64,000 nt of DNA, taken from Cynocephalus volans (lineage: Eukaryota; Chordata; Mammalia; Dermoptera; Cynocephalidae). Of this stretch, positions 12,501 to 23,851 are shown one piece after another; within the stretch, counting starts at the first letter, position 1, and each line of letters begins with the position of its first letter. The notes beneath the pieces are model-generated. The model saw only the letters and a program-made list of their open reading frames with translations. It had not been told where the DNA came from and searched no databases. The stretch is taken from positions 62,136,501-62,200,500 of the forward strand of contig NC_084460.1 in the NCBI RefSeq assembly GCF_027409185.1. The letters run 5' to 3'. Position numbers and translations under genes: made by a program.

Positions 12501-14574
12501 ATATTATGTCTTCTACTCTGATCTTTCTAGATGAGTATTAACTTTATTTATTCTTTTAAGAATTAAGTACAAATTTTCTGTCCAAAGATTTATATTTTAT
12601 TCAGCTTTGAGTATTGCTTCCTTAGATTTTCCCATGGTCTATATTTCTTATATTCCTATTAGAGGAGAGACTTTTGATATCCTTCATGTCCTTTATTTTT
12701 CCATATCTCTGTTCTCTGTTCTGGATGAGTCAAAAACACTAACTCTGTCCAAGTTAGGTTATATTCCATCCATTAATGTTCTAATAACTATATTTTTCAA
12801 TATAAGATATACTAATTGATTCTCTTTTTCTTCCATCAGTTGCTTGGCCATTTTGTGGGCTATTTATTGATAAGATTTATTATTGTGATTATTAAAATAG
12901 TGTCTGTTCTTGGAAAAAAATGAGGAAATACAGGAAAATGTAGAGAAGAATATTAAATTCATTAGGAATTTCAACTCCTAGGTATTCTTGCTTTCATTTT
13001 ATTTATGTTTTGATTTCTGTCTTGATTCTGTACATATCTGTGTAAATATCTGGAAATACCATACTTCCATTTTGTATTTTTTGTTATGTAACAATGTGCT
13101 TCGATTAATTGACAACTAGAACGTCCCCTAGTTGTATATCTTGTATACGCTGAAACATTCTATTCTTTCTTTGTCTCATTTACTGAAACAAACCCACGTG
13201 TTGTTATGAGTCCCCTTGTCTTGAGTTACCCAGATGACTGGGTACAACTGCATGAATTATGAACTGTACAAGTCAAGGGGCACCATTTATGTGTGCAATG
13301 TGGCAACTCTAAGTTATCCTGACTTCCCTGATCAACAACCTTCTTTAACACCTGAAATTGTATCTTTGGTGCCACCCAGAATCTCCAAGAGGAGGAAAGG
13401 GAAGACTAATATCTATTGCATATCCGGTATTCTAAAAGAAATGCACTAAATTTTAATTTAGATTGCCTTCAGAAAAGCCCTTCCCTGGCATCTTGTTGGT
13501 TTGAGATTCCTCTCCCCCGATAAGGAGTGGTATGTGAGAGTGGCCTAGGCTTTTCTGTACTTCCAGAGATTTATCTGCTGGGAATTACTGGCCACTCCTG
13601 TGCAGGGTTTTTTTTTCTTTTTCTTTTTCCCTTACTTCTCCATCAAATTTTGTCTGTGTGCTTCTGAGTGCCAGCATGCCTCCTGGCTGACCTGGTGGAG
13701 CAAGCTCCCTGGGACTTGGTAAGCCACATACTTAATGCACCCAGATGCAATCCCTCCCCTCCACAGGACCTCAGCCTGACCTTGCGGAGTGGTGAGGGGA
13801 CCCCACTCTGGTATGTGGGCTACAAGCTGCTGCAGGGCAGGGTGTGGCACCAGCAGGGCCAAAGACAATTTAATGGAAATAAAGGATTTTTCTTTTTCTC
13901 CTCCAAAGGCCCATGGAAGTTTCTCACATGTATCTTTGTGCTTTTTCTCTGAAGATTTCCCCTCATCCCTCCCTCCTCTGGATGCTGTGCATTAATGATA
14001 GCATGCTTCTTCACCCCACAGCCCTCGTCTCTGCCAAGTAAATCCAGATCATCTTTGAAAGTGGCATTGGAGTCAGATAAATCAGGGTCAACCTGCATTT
14101 TCACTTCTTGGAGAAGTTAATTCACCTTTCTATTCTAATCCCCAGTTTTTCCTTCCATAAAATGTGGGATTCTCAATATTTGCTTGAAATGTTTCTTGAG
14201 AGAACCAGTGATATCATAGGTTAAGAGCCAAGCATGGAAGAAGACCTGACTTCATGATATTCATTAGTTGCTGTTATAATTATTATTATGACAATTGCAA
14301 AGTTCAACTTTTATTCCACTTCCTGGAGTATGTCTTCCCGGACTCCATGATCCCTGATTGTCTCAGTTAGTCAGAAAACAAAACTTTCATAAAGAGCTCA
14401 ATAATTGCAGAGTGCTCTCTGTGTTAGGAGCTCCGAGTGAGGCACCGTGGCAGAGGACACAGTGTCTGTCTCCAGTCTATTTGGGAAGACGAGCCATTTT
14501 CTCCTGCATTTTGTGTTTCAGAGAAGAGGTTAAAGGATAATCAAATTTGAATGAAATTATGACTTATCTATCTC
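12501..14574. other. Unrecognised DNA
   Basis: The first ~400 bp may still be degraded L1M 5' sequence. The rest is single-copy-looking. A GC-richer block at 13640-13870 has overlapping short ORFs on both strands, but I see no protein family, no consistent splice signals and no promoter. An oligo(T)/CT-rich run sits at 13605-13635. Confidence 0.3.
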
Positions 14575-14795
14575 TGGATGCTCTTAAATTTTTTGCTATC
14601 AGAATTGCAATACAAAAATGTAGCCATTCTCTGATAACCACCATTCTACTCTCTACTCCTATGATAGAAGGGTTAAGATCTAGTGTTCTATAGCCCTGTA
14701 AAGTGACTATAATTAACCAATTTATTTTATACTTTCAGTTTGCTGGAAGAGAGGATATTAAATGTACCAATCACAAAGAAACGATAAATGTTTGA
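14575..14795 (+). mobile_element. Old L1 3' UTR fragment, sense
   Basis: GTGACTATAATTAACCAATT and ACAAAGAAACGATAAATGTT are diagnostic of L1M-type 3' UTR (GGTGACTATAGTTAACAATA... AAAGAAATGATAAATG). Truncated at both ends, no coding sequence. Confidence 0.7.
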
Positions 14796-14918
14796 AGTAC
14801 TGGATTTCAGGGTTTGGGGGCAAAAGGATGGATGGAGGGATGAATAGGTGTAGCACAGAGGATTTTTAGGGCAATGGGAACTATTCTGTACGATACTGTC
14901 ATGGTGAATACATGACTT
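14796..14918 (+). mobile_element. Old 3' UTR-like repeat, left half (split by LTRs)
   Basis: AGCACAGAGGATTTTTAGGG, CTATTCTGTACGATACTGTC and GGTGAATACATGAC resemble an old L1M-type 3' end. The same element resumes at about 15990 (GGCAAAACCCATAATACAGT), so the intervening ~1.07 kb is a later insertion. Confidence 0.6.
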
Positions 14919-15475
14919 CATGAGGCAGGACAGAATAGGGACACACCCTAGGGGAGCTGCTCATAAATATTCAGACTGGATCTGCACTAGCAGATCATGA
15001 ACCCATAATGAGCTGAGGACAGCTTAACTACCCTACCAATCAGCATGCTACACCTGGAACTTTGCAGATTACAAAAACTGCCACACCTGCGCACTAGAAG
15101 GAACAGACGTGCAGACGACGACTATGTGACCTTCCACCTGTGATGTTACACTGGAAAGGCCACTGTGTGTGACCAAAAGCTTCAGAAACTCAGGTATGCA
15201 TGACATGAAGCTGATGCAACCCTGCATCTGCCTATTAGGCCTTAACTACCCTAGATCCTCCCTCATGGCTGAATATTTCTCCCCTTAATTAGGACAGAGA
15301 AACACCCCTGTTCCAGAACAACATATAAACCTTCCCGTTAGGAATCTGAGGGGTGTACCTCACTCATGAGGGATGCTCACACGTGCTTCTGCACATATGT
15401 TTTGCTTTGTAATAAAGTCCTATTGTTTGAATGTTCTGTCTGTTGTTGGGCTGGGTCACAGAGCCCTCAAACCCA
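14919..15475 (+). mobile_element. Solo LTR-like sequence, plus orientation
   Basis: LTR architecture: a TATA box (TATAAA) at 15324-15329 and a poly(A) signal (AATAAA) at 15411-15416, 87 bp apart, preceded by ~400 bp of U3-like sequence and followed by U5-like sequence. It interrupts an older 3' UTR repeat. The family looks like an endogenous retrovirus LTR but I cannot name it. No internal retroviral genes are seen. Exact ends are uncertain because the U5 side carries a 33-bp tandem repeat. Confidence 0.6.
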
Positions 15476-15502
15476 TTGTTGGGCTGGGTCACAGACCCCT
15501 CA
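15443..15502. repeat. 33-bp tandem duplication at LTR end
   Basis: A 27-bp segment beginning TTGTTGGGCTGGGTCACAG occurs at 15443-15469 and again at 15476-15502, nearly identical, at period 33. It sits between the plus-oriented and minus-oriented LTR-like sequences and may hold the remnant junction between them. Confidence 0.8.
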
Positions 15503-15848
15503 TACGCAGGTTGTGAGCTAGGTAACTGGAAAGATCCTGGGAGCTGTTGGCAAGGCTGACATGTTTTATTCAGACGCAAGCTCAGCCCTCAGCCTCCTTA
15601 GCAGCAGCTTACAGCAGATCCGGCAACAGTGGCCTGGTGACCTCCTGGGGGCATCCTGGGAGCCCTGTGGATAAGAGCCATTTGTCCTTTATACTTAAGT
15701 CAGATAAACCAGGAAAACCTGGGTGCTCACACGTATTTACATCAGACAATAGCCAAGGAACACCTGGGCATATGTGCGCAGTTAACATTTACATCAAACA
15801 GGCTAGATCATGTTTGGCAAGATTCCGAACATCTGAGGGAGCCTGACC
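15503..15848 (-). mobile_element. LTR-like sequence, minus orientation
   Basis: On the minus strand there is a TATA-like TATAAA at 15688-15693 and an AATAAA signal at 15565-15570, in the order and spacing expected for an LTR promoter and polyadenylation site. The left boundary is unclear. It lies head-on to the preceding plus-strand LTR. No internal viral coding region is present. Confidence 0.5.
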
Positions 15849-15989
15849 ATTTTCCTATATTATCCTTACAGTCTGTCTTTCCTGGTTTCTTTTTCTTTCA
15901 CTGATTGCTGTAATGTGGACCTCACTCGGTCCCATGGAAGTTTATGGTTTGACCAAGAACCTGGATCAGCCATCTGTTAACAATGAAGC

Positions 15990-16235
15990 ATTTGGCAAAA
16001 CCCATAATACAGTACAACATGAAGAGGGACCTATAACATAAACTTTAGTTAATAATGTATCAATATTGTCTCACAAATGTAGCAAATGTACCACTCTAAT
16101 GTAAGATGTTAATAATAGGAGAAGGTGTGTATGTTTAGGGGGGTATATGAACTGTCTTTACTTCCTGCTCAACTTTCCTGTAAACTTAAAATTTCTATAA
16201 AAGTCTATTTCTTGTAGAAAAGAAAACAAAGGAGC
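15990..16235 (+). mobile_element. Old 3' UTR-like repeat, right half
   Basis: Continues the element of 14796-14918: GCAAATGTACCACTCTAATG, the GATGTTAATAATAGGAGAAGG block, and CTTAAAATTTCTATAAAAGT near the terminus are typical of this old L1M-type 3' end. The 15849-15989 stretch before it is unassigned. Confidence 0.65.
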
Positions 16236-16239
16236 CAGG

Positions 16240-17010
16240 AGGTCACTCTCTTCTGATTTCTCTGCTTTCACTCCCTTGCAATGTGTTCTTAAATGTTAGG
16301 CAGATTAGTCTCTTTAAAAGTAAATAAAGTTGTTACCTCCCTGTTTAGAAACATGCAATGTCTCCCTGTGGCCTTTATAGTGAAATCTGGGCTCCTCTTC
16401 CTGGCTGGAAGGATGCCGTGTGGTTTGGCTTCTGATGGCCTTTCTGACCCCATTTTCTGGCTCCCCCAGGTCATCTATTTTGACTCATGCCAAAGCAATC
16501 CTCACCTGGTTGTGCTGCTGGCTCCTGGCCACCTCAGAGACCAGCTTTGCTTGTTTCCTCTGCCTGGAATGTTCCAACCCAAGAAGATTGACAGACTAGG
16601 GCCAGGCTCCAAGGCTACCTTTTCCCAAACCCGTCCAGTCTCTTCTCCACCCCACTGCCACCCCTCTTTATTGCCTTCATATTTTCTGTTTTTCTTCCTA
16701 TCACTTAGTACCAGTACTTATATTCAGCCTGTATATACTGAAACCAGTGAACTAACTTTTTGTTGTTGTTCCAACTGATTGTGTCCTTCACTCTAACTTG
16801 TTGTGCATACATTGTACTGGATACTGAATATGCATACTATTACCCTAGCTTACTACTGACTGTGATTATCTTGTTCTTTTATGGGCTTGTCATCTGTCTT
16901 TCCACACTGCCCATGAGCTAGTTGCATGGGAGCAGGACACACAGCTGAACTGTCTGAAGTGTGCCCAGCACGGGAAGAACTCATTAGGTATCTTCCTGGA
17001 TTAATGGATG
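16240..17010 (+). mobile_element. L2 LINE, long 3' fragment
   Basis: A long sense L2 copy: CATGCAATGTCTCCCTGTGG, TGCCAAAGCAATCCTCACCT, 'CTGCCTGGAATGTTCC' and the closing GGGAGCAGGACACACAGCTG block follow the order of the L2 3' region. A 161-codon open frame at 16293-16778 lies inside it. It is a chance frame across L2, not a host gene, since it has no domain and the L2 alignment explains the sequence. Confidence 0.7.
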
Positions 17011-18060
17011 ACTTCTTCCAGGAACAGTGTGAGCACTGAGTCTGTTTATTCACAAAGCTTTTATTACAATTAGGAAACACTCTTGCTCAATCATGACCCT
17101 GACTACTGTTTATGTTAATCCTAAGGAAATTCTACATTTCTTAGGTTAAATCTCCCTTTTTAGTTTCGGTTTCTAGTATCTTTTCTGTCATAATTTTTAT
17201 CTCTTTGTCTTTTCTTCTATTTCTGGAAATTATTTTTAACTTTGTTTTTGATGTTATTTTAATTTTTCACAATGCCAGTTGTGCACTCTTCTGCCTTCAG
17301 TGCATCTTTTAATTCTGTTATTAGATGTTTAACATCCTTGCATTCTTCCACCACCTCTCTCTGTTTCCTTTTCAGTTCTGCTGGACACTTATTTTTCTTC
17401 TACATTTTTATAGAAGTTGTGTGCTTGCATCCTGCTGAGGACATGAAACAATAGTGTTTAAACTCACTTCAATTTCTTGAAGAAAATCATTTCTACATGT
17501 ATTTTAACTAAAGTTTCAGGTTAATTCCATATATTCATTATGTGGGATTTTTCAAAGCTTTGTAAACTTGTTTTCCCTTCTTTCTGCCTTTCACTTACAG
17601 AAGACCTCCCCATACTCCCTTCGCAGTACTCTCCACCCAGGAGTTGTTAGCATCCTCTTTCTTAGAGCTGGAGGTAGAGGGAGCTTGATGCACATGACTA
17701 CTAGTGTGATGTCCACTTCTGGAAAACATTCATATAGGACCTTTCTTCTGGATGAAAGTGGAACCTTTTCTTAATTCCATGACGTGGTTCTCTAAACTGA
17801 TGAGAAATGTAAAAACTTTGCACACTCAGTATACACTGCCCCCAGAATGCATCCAGGACATTGCCACACCCATGGCCACCAGGTGTAGAGGCTACACCTC
17901 CCAGGAGGCTATGCACTGGAGCCCATCCCTGCCTGTTTTCTTCGGGGGAGTTCCTCATGGAATTTCACATCTGGAGTCTCTCATGGAGTTTCACTGGGCA
18001 GGGGTGGATGGAGGGGGAATAGAAAGATCAGTTCTTAACGTATTAATTTCTATTTGGTTC
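17011..18060. other. Unrecognised DNA
   Basis: T-rich from 17150 to 17530, then single-copy-looking sequence. Short opposed ORFs around 17700-18093 overlap each other and show no family. No exon structure supported. Confidence 0.35.
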
Positions 18061-19300
18061 CTACTCTATTTATTCTGCATTATTGGGGTATAATTGACAA
18101 ATAAGATAGTATATATGTAAGGTGCAAAACTTGATGTTTTGATATACATATACATTGTGAAGTTATTACCACAATCAAGCTAATTAACATATTCATCACT
18201 GCACATAGTTACTATTTTGGGGGGTGTGGTAAGAGCATAACATAAGATCTACCTTTTTAGAACATTCGTAATATATAGTACAGTATTGTCATCTATAGTC
18301 ATCATGATGTATATCATATCTCCAAAACTTACTCATTTTACATAAATAAAACTTTGTACCCTTTGACCAACTTCTCCCCATTGCCCTCTTCTCCAACCCT
18401 GGGTAACCACGACTGTACTCTCTTCTTCTATGAATTTGACATTTTTAGGTTCCACATATAAGTGAGATCATGTGGTATTTGCCTTTCTGTGCCTGGCTTA
18501 TTTCACTTAGCATGATGTCTTCCAGGTTCATCCATGTTGTTGCAGATGGCAAAATTTTCTTCTTTTTATGGTTGAATTCCACTGTGTACTACATAACCCA
18601 TTTTCTTTTTTCATTCGTCTATTGATAGACATTTGCTTCTACATCTTGGCTATTGTGAATAATGCAATGAAATGGGAGTGCAGAATCTTTTCAAGATACT
18701 GATTTTACTTCCTTTTGACATATACTCAGAAGTGGAATTGCTGAGTCATAAGATAATTCTGTTTTTAAATTTGGGGGGAAAGTTCATGTTGTTTTCTGTA
18801 ACAGCCATGCCAATTTACATTCCCACCAACATTGTACATGGGTTTCCTTTTCTCCACATCCTCACCAACACTTGTTTTTTATCTTTTTTGATAACAGCCA
18901 TTCTAACAGGTATGAGATGATAACTCATTGTGGTTTTGATTTATCTTTCCTTGTTTAGTGATGTTGAGCACCTTTTCATATATCTGTTGACCATTTGTAT
19001 GTCTTCTTTTGAGAACTGTCTGCTCCTGTACTTTGCCCATTTTTAAAAATTGGATTATTAATTTTTTTGTTATTGAGTTGTATGAGTTCCTTATATATTT
19101 TAAATATTAATCCCTTATCAGGTATATGGTCAGCAAATATTTTCTCCAATCTATAGGTTGTCTTTTCACTCTGTTGATTATTTCTTTGCTGTACAAAAGC
19201 TTTTTAGTTTGATACAATCCCATTTGTCCATTTTTGCTTTTGCTGACTGTGCTTTTCGTGTCATAGCCAAAAAATTATTGCCCAGATCAGTTCTTATTCT
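18061..19300 (-). mobile_element. L1 3' end, antisense (3' UTR and ORF2 C-terminus)
   Basis: Starts with the antisense L1 3' UTR (GGGGTATAATTGACAAATAA, CTGGGTAACCACGACTGTAC), then antisense ORF2 C-terminal sequence through CATTCCCACCAACATTGTAC and CAATCCCATTTGTCCATTTT. The element ends around 19300, shortly before the flank of the next L1. It is a middle-aged copy with no usable ORF. Confidence 0.85.
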
Positions 19301-19340
19301 TGACATATCACTTTAGAGAGAAGTTAAGAATGACAAGGTG

Positions 19341-19770
19341 GACAGCTTCAGCAGCTGCCGAGGTGAGCTGAGACCCACATGGCTACTTGACTCAGTCTTA
19401 GGCCCTGGAGGGAAGTGCCCACAACAGCAGCAGCTGCAGAAGTGAGCCAAGACCTGCACAGCACCAGGGCTCAGTCTTAGGCCCTGGAGGGAAGCATCCA
19501 TAGGCCCAGCAGGCACAGAAATGAGCCAAGACCTGTGTGGTACGGCAAGCTCAGTTGACAGCCATGGATTCCAGAACAGGGGCTGAGGTGGTGTCCTACA
19601 GCCACTGCCATACCTACTGTCACTGCAAGGACACTTCACCACCACAGAAGCAGCCAAGGCCACTCTACAGGAAACCTGCTGCTCACTCGACTACATTGAT
19701 ATAAGAAAAGTTACCAGTAGAGCCTGCAAATAGAGGAAGAAATCTTTATCCTCATAACCAACCCCAGAGT
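19341..19770 (+). promoter_or_regulatory. L1 5' UTR with tandem ~79-bp monomers
   Basis: After a partial unit there are units at 19363-19441 and 19442-19520 and a partial third from 19521. Each begins GTGAGC or ATGAGC. A 25-bp core is identical between 19391-19415 and 19470-19494, exactly 79 bp apart. The unit array is followed by a non-repeated segment (ACTGTCACTGCAAGGACA near 19617). The minus-strand L1 at 48502-53625 has the same organisation with an 80-bp unit. By analogy with mouse L1 monomers this would be the internal promoter region, which is an inference. Confidence 0.8.
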
Positions 19771-19779
19771 AATAGAAGA

Positions 19780-20770
19780 TGCAAGTCCTCTACCAGATGA
19801 CCAAACATCAATGAAAAAATACTAGAACTACAAACAAACAAGAAGATATATGATACCACCAAAGGAATGCAGTAATGCTCAAATTCTAAACCCCATAGAA
19901 CAGGGAATGCTTGAAATGTCTGAAAAGGAATTCTGAGCAATGATCTTAAGAAAACTCAGAGATGAGAAGACTCAATTAGAGAACACAATGAAGCAAGAAA
20001 AAATATTCAGAATATGAGGGAGGAAATTTACAAAGAGATTAATACCTTAAAAAAGAGTGTAGCAGAGCTCCTAGAAATGAAAGATTCACTCAATGAAATA
20101 AAAAACACGACAGACAGCTTGAGCAGCAGGCTAGAGCAAGCAGAGAAAGAATTTAAGATCTCAAAGATGGTCTTTTCAAAATAACATAGGCAGACAAAAA
20201 AAAGGAAAAAAAGAATTAAAAATAATGAAGAAAATCTAAGAGAGATAGCAGACAACCTCAAGCACTCTAACATCTGAATTATGGATATTCCAGAAGGGGA
20301 GGAGAAAGGAAAAGGTATTGAAAACCTATTCAAGGAAATAGTGACAGAATATTTCCAAGGTGTAGGGAAGAATGCAGACCTTCAGATCCAGGAAGCTCAA
20401 AAGTCTCCAAACAAATTCAATTCTAAAAGATTCTCTCACAGACACATTATAGTCAAATTTGCAAAGCTCAAAGACAAAGAGAGAATTCTAAAAGCAGCAA
20501 GAGAAAAGGTGCCAAGTTACCTATAAGGAAACCGCCATCAGACTAACAGCAGACTTCTCATCTGAAACCCTACAGGCCAGAAGAAAGTGGAATGATATAT
20601 TCAAAATACTAAAAGAAAAAAATTGCCATCTAAGAATTCTTTACCCAGGAAGACTCTCCTTCAGAAATGAGGAAGAAATACTGTATTTCACAAACAAAAA
20701 TTGTGGGAGTTCACTACCACATGATCAGTCCTGCAAGAAATTTTCAAGGGAGTCCTTCATCTGGAATCTG
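19780..20770 (+). pseudogene. L1 ORF1 remnant
   Basis: ORF1p is the trimeric RNA-binding chaperone of the L1 particle. Its coiled-coil region is recognisable at about 20010-20165 (heptad-like LKKSVAELLEMKDSLNEIKN). Its RRM/C-terminal part is readable in an 81-codon open piece at 20281-20526, with RHIIVKFAKLKDKERILKAA. Stops occur before and after. The C-terminal domain continues without a frame to about 20760. It cannot make a full ORF1p. Confidence 0.8.
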
Positions 20771-22409
20771 AATAATGATGATCACTATTACAAACACACA
20801 AGAAAGAGCAAAACCCACAATTAAAACAAAGATGCCAGTGAGAAAAAACAAGAAGCTAAATCATGCCACCTTCAATTTCCAACTAACATTGAAGAAGAGA
20901 AATAAAAGGAGAAGTAGTGGTCAAAAGATATTTAAAACATCTAAACAAAAAGCAATCAAATGACAGGAATTAAGCAATACCTGGCAGTAACAACCCTCAA
21001 TGTGAATGGATTAAACTCCCCATTCAAAAGACATGGACTGATTGATTGGATTAAAAAACTACACCAAAGTATATGCTGTCTTCGAGACCCATCTCACCTG
21101 TACAGACACACACAGACTAAAAGTGAAAAGATAGAAAAAGATATACCATGCAAAAGGAAATCAAAAGTAAGCAGGAGTAGCTATTCTTATATCAGATAAA
21201 ATAGACTTTCAACCAAAAAACATGAAAAGAGACAAGGTCACTATATAACGATAAAAGGATCTAACCAGCTAGAAGACATATCATAAATATGTGTGTACCC
21301 AATACTGGAACACCCAGATATATAAAGCAAGTACTCTTAGACCTACAGAAAGAAATAGGCCCTAATGCATTAATAGTGGGTGACCTGAACACACCTCTTT
21401 CAGTACAGGACAGATCTTCCAGGCAACAAATCAGCAAAGAGACATAGGATTTAAACTATACCTTAGACCAACTGGACCTGGTGGATATATACAGAACGTT
21501 TCACCTAACAACTAAAGAATATAAATTCTTCTCATCAGCACATGGGACATTCTCCAAGATAGACCACATATTATGTCACAAATCTTGTCTCAGCAAATTC
21601 AAAAAAATTGAAATCATTCCAAGTATCTTTTCAGACTGCAATGGACTAAAACTGGAAATTAATAACAAGCAAAACCCTGGAAACCATATAAATACATGGA
21701 AACTAAACAATAGGCTTCTGAATGACCTATGGGTCCAACAAGAAATTAAACAGGGAATCAAAAAATTTCTAGAAACTAATGAAAATAAAGACACATCATA
21801 CCAAAACCTGTGAGATACTGCAAAAGCAGTGTACTAAGATGGAAGTTTATTGCAATAAACACTCATATCAGAAGAATGGAAACACTTCAAATAAATAGCC
21901 AAACACTACACCTCAAAGAACTAGAAAATCAACAACAATCCAATCCTAAAGGTAGTAGATGGAAAGAAATAATTAAGATCAGAGCAGAACTAAATGAAAT
22001 AGAGACCTAAAAAATGATACAAAAGATCAACAAAACAAAAGGTTGTTTTCTTGAGAAGATAAATAAAATAGACAAACCATTTACTAGGTTACAATAAAAA
22101 GAAGAGAGAAGATCCAAATAACAAAAATCAGAAATGAAAAGGGAGACATTATAACTGATATCACAGAAATACAAAGAATCATTAGAGACTATTATAAACA
22201 ACTGTATGACAACAAATATGAAAACCTGGAAGACATGGATAAGTTTCTGGACACATACAAACTACCCAGACTGAATAAAGAAGAGATAGAAAACCTGAAT
22301 AGAACAAAAACAAGCAATGAGATTGAAGTGGTAATCAGCAATCTTCCAAAAAAGAAAAGCCCAGGTCTGAATGGCTTTACAGCTAAATTCTATCAAAAGT
22401 TTAAAGAGG

Positions 22410-22579
22410 GGCCAACCCCATGGCTCACTCGGGAGAGTGTGGTGCTGGGAGCACAGTGGCGCTCCCACGTGGGTTCGGATCCTATATAGGGATGGCCAGT
22501 GTGCTCACTGGTTGAGTGCTGTGTGCACGACACCAAGCCAAGGGTTGCGATCCCCTTACCAGTCACAAAAAGAAAAAAA
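22410..22579 (+). mobile_element. tRNA-derived SINE, CYN-like (composite form), nested in L1 ORF2
   Basis: Flanked by 15-bp direct repeats AAAAGTTTAAAGAGG at 22395-22409 and 22580-22594, proving insertion into the L1. Pol III box A-like TGGCTCACTCGG is at 22421-22432 and box B GGTTCGGATCC at 22472-22482. A second box B-like GGTTGCGATCCCC at 22543-22555 suggests a composite with a partial second tRNA-like unit. It ends CCAGTCAC then an A-rich tail. I recognise this as the colugo (Dermoptera) CYN SINE type from memory. Several CpG sites have decayed compared with the copy at 41591. Confidence 0.82.
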
Positions 22580-23724
22580 AAAAGTTTAAAGAGGAATTAA
22601 TACCAATTCTCCTCAAACTATTCCAAAAAATTGAAACAGAAGGTACTCTCCCAAACTTGTTCTATGAGGCCAGCATAATTCTGATACCCAAACGAAATAA
22701 AGACACAACAAAAAGAAAAAATTATATGCCAATGTCCTTAAAGAACATATATGCAAAAATCCTCAACAAAATATTAGCAATTAGAATATAGCAACACATT
22801 AAAAAAATTATGCCCCATAATCAAGTGGGATTAATCTCAGGGCTGCAAGGATGTTTTAACATATGAAAGTCAATAAATGTGATACATCACATCAACAAAA
22901 TCAAGGACAAAAAGCATATGATTATCTCAATAGACAAGGAAAAAACATTTGACAAAATTCAACATCCCTTCATGATTAAAGACTCTCAACAAATTAGGTA
23001 TATAGAAGGAAAGTATCTCAACACAATAAAAGCCGTGTATGACAAGCCCACCACCAGTATCATTCCAAATGGGGAAAAACTGAAGGCTTTTCACTTAAGA
23101 ACAGGAAAAAGACAAGGATGCTCACTCTCACCACTTCTACCTAACATAGTGCTAGAGGTACTAGCCAGAGCAATCAGACAAGAGAAAGAAATAAAAGGCA
23201 TCCAGATTGGAAAAGATAAAGTCAAACTGTCCCTATTTGCAAATGACATGATATTATATACAGAAAAAACTAAAGACTCTATCAAAAAACTCCTAGAGCT
23301 GGTTAATAATTTCAGTGACATTACAAGATACAAAATAAATGCCCCTAAATCAATTGCATCTATATTCTCCAATAATGAGCTAACAGAAAGAGAAATCAAG
23401 AAAATAAGCCCATTCACAACAGTCACACAAAAAATAAAATACCTAGTAATCAATTTGACCAAGGAGGTGAAAGATCTGTACAATGAGAACTACAAACCAC
23501 TACTATAAGAAATTACAGAAGAAACAAAGAGATGGAAAGACATTCCATGCTCTTGGATTGGAAGAATTAACATTGTGAAAATGTCTATACTACCCAAAGT
23601 GATCTACAGATTCAATGCAATCCCTATCAAAATACCAACAACATTCTTTATAGAAATAGAAAAAACAATCTTAACATTCATATGGAACAACAAAAGACCC
23701 CGAATAGCCAAAGCAATCCTGAGC

Positions 23725-23851
23725 GAAATAAAATAAAATAAAATAAAATAAAATAAAATAAATAAAATAAAATAAAATAAAATAAAATAAAATAAAATAA
23801 AATAAAATAAAATAAAATAAAATAAAATAAAATAAAATAAAATAAATAAAA
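23725..23851. repeat. (AAAAT)n pentanucleotide microsatellite in L1 ORF2
   Basis: About 25 AAAAT/TAAAA units span 127 bp with short-unit interruptions (AAAT) near 23760 and 23845. It has grown from the A-rich codons that precede the conserved 'GGI(T)LPDF' segment of ORF2 (right flank ACCAGAGGCATAAC), so it sits inside a former coding frame. Confidence 0.95.

Noticed and set aside
13640..13870. Candidate host exon (GC-richer, open frames on both strands)
   Set aside because: No domain, no flanking AG/GT pair that defines a consistent frame, and no neighbouring exon.
14919..15848. Complete provirus
   Set aside because: The two LTR-like segments are in opposite orientation with no gag, pol or env sequence between them.
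16293..16778. 161-codon open frame, plus strand
   Set aside because: Lies within a long L2 copy whose nucleotide pattern explains it. No domain, no start context, no conserved protein.
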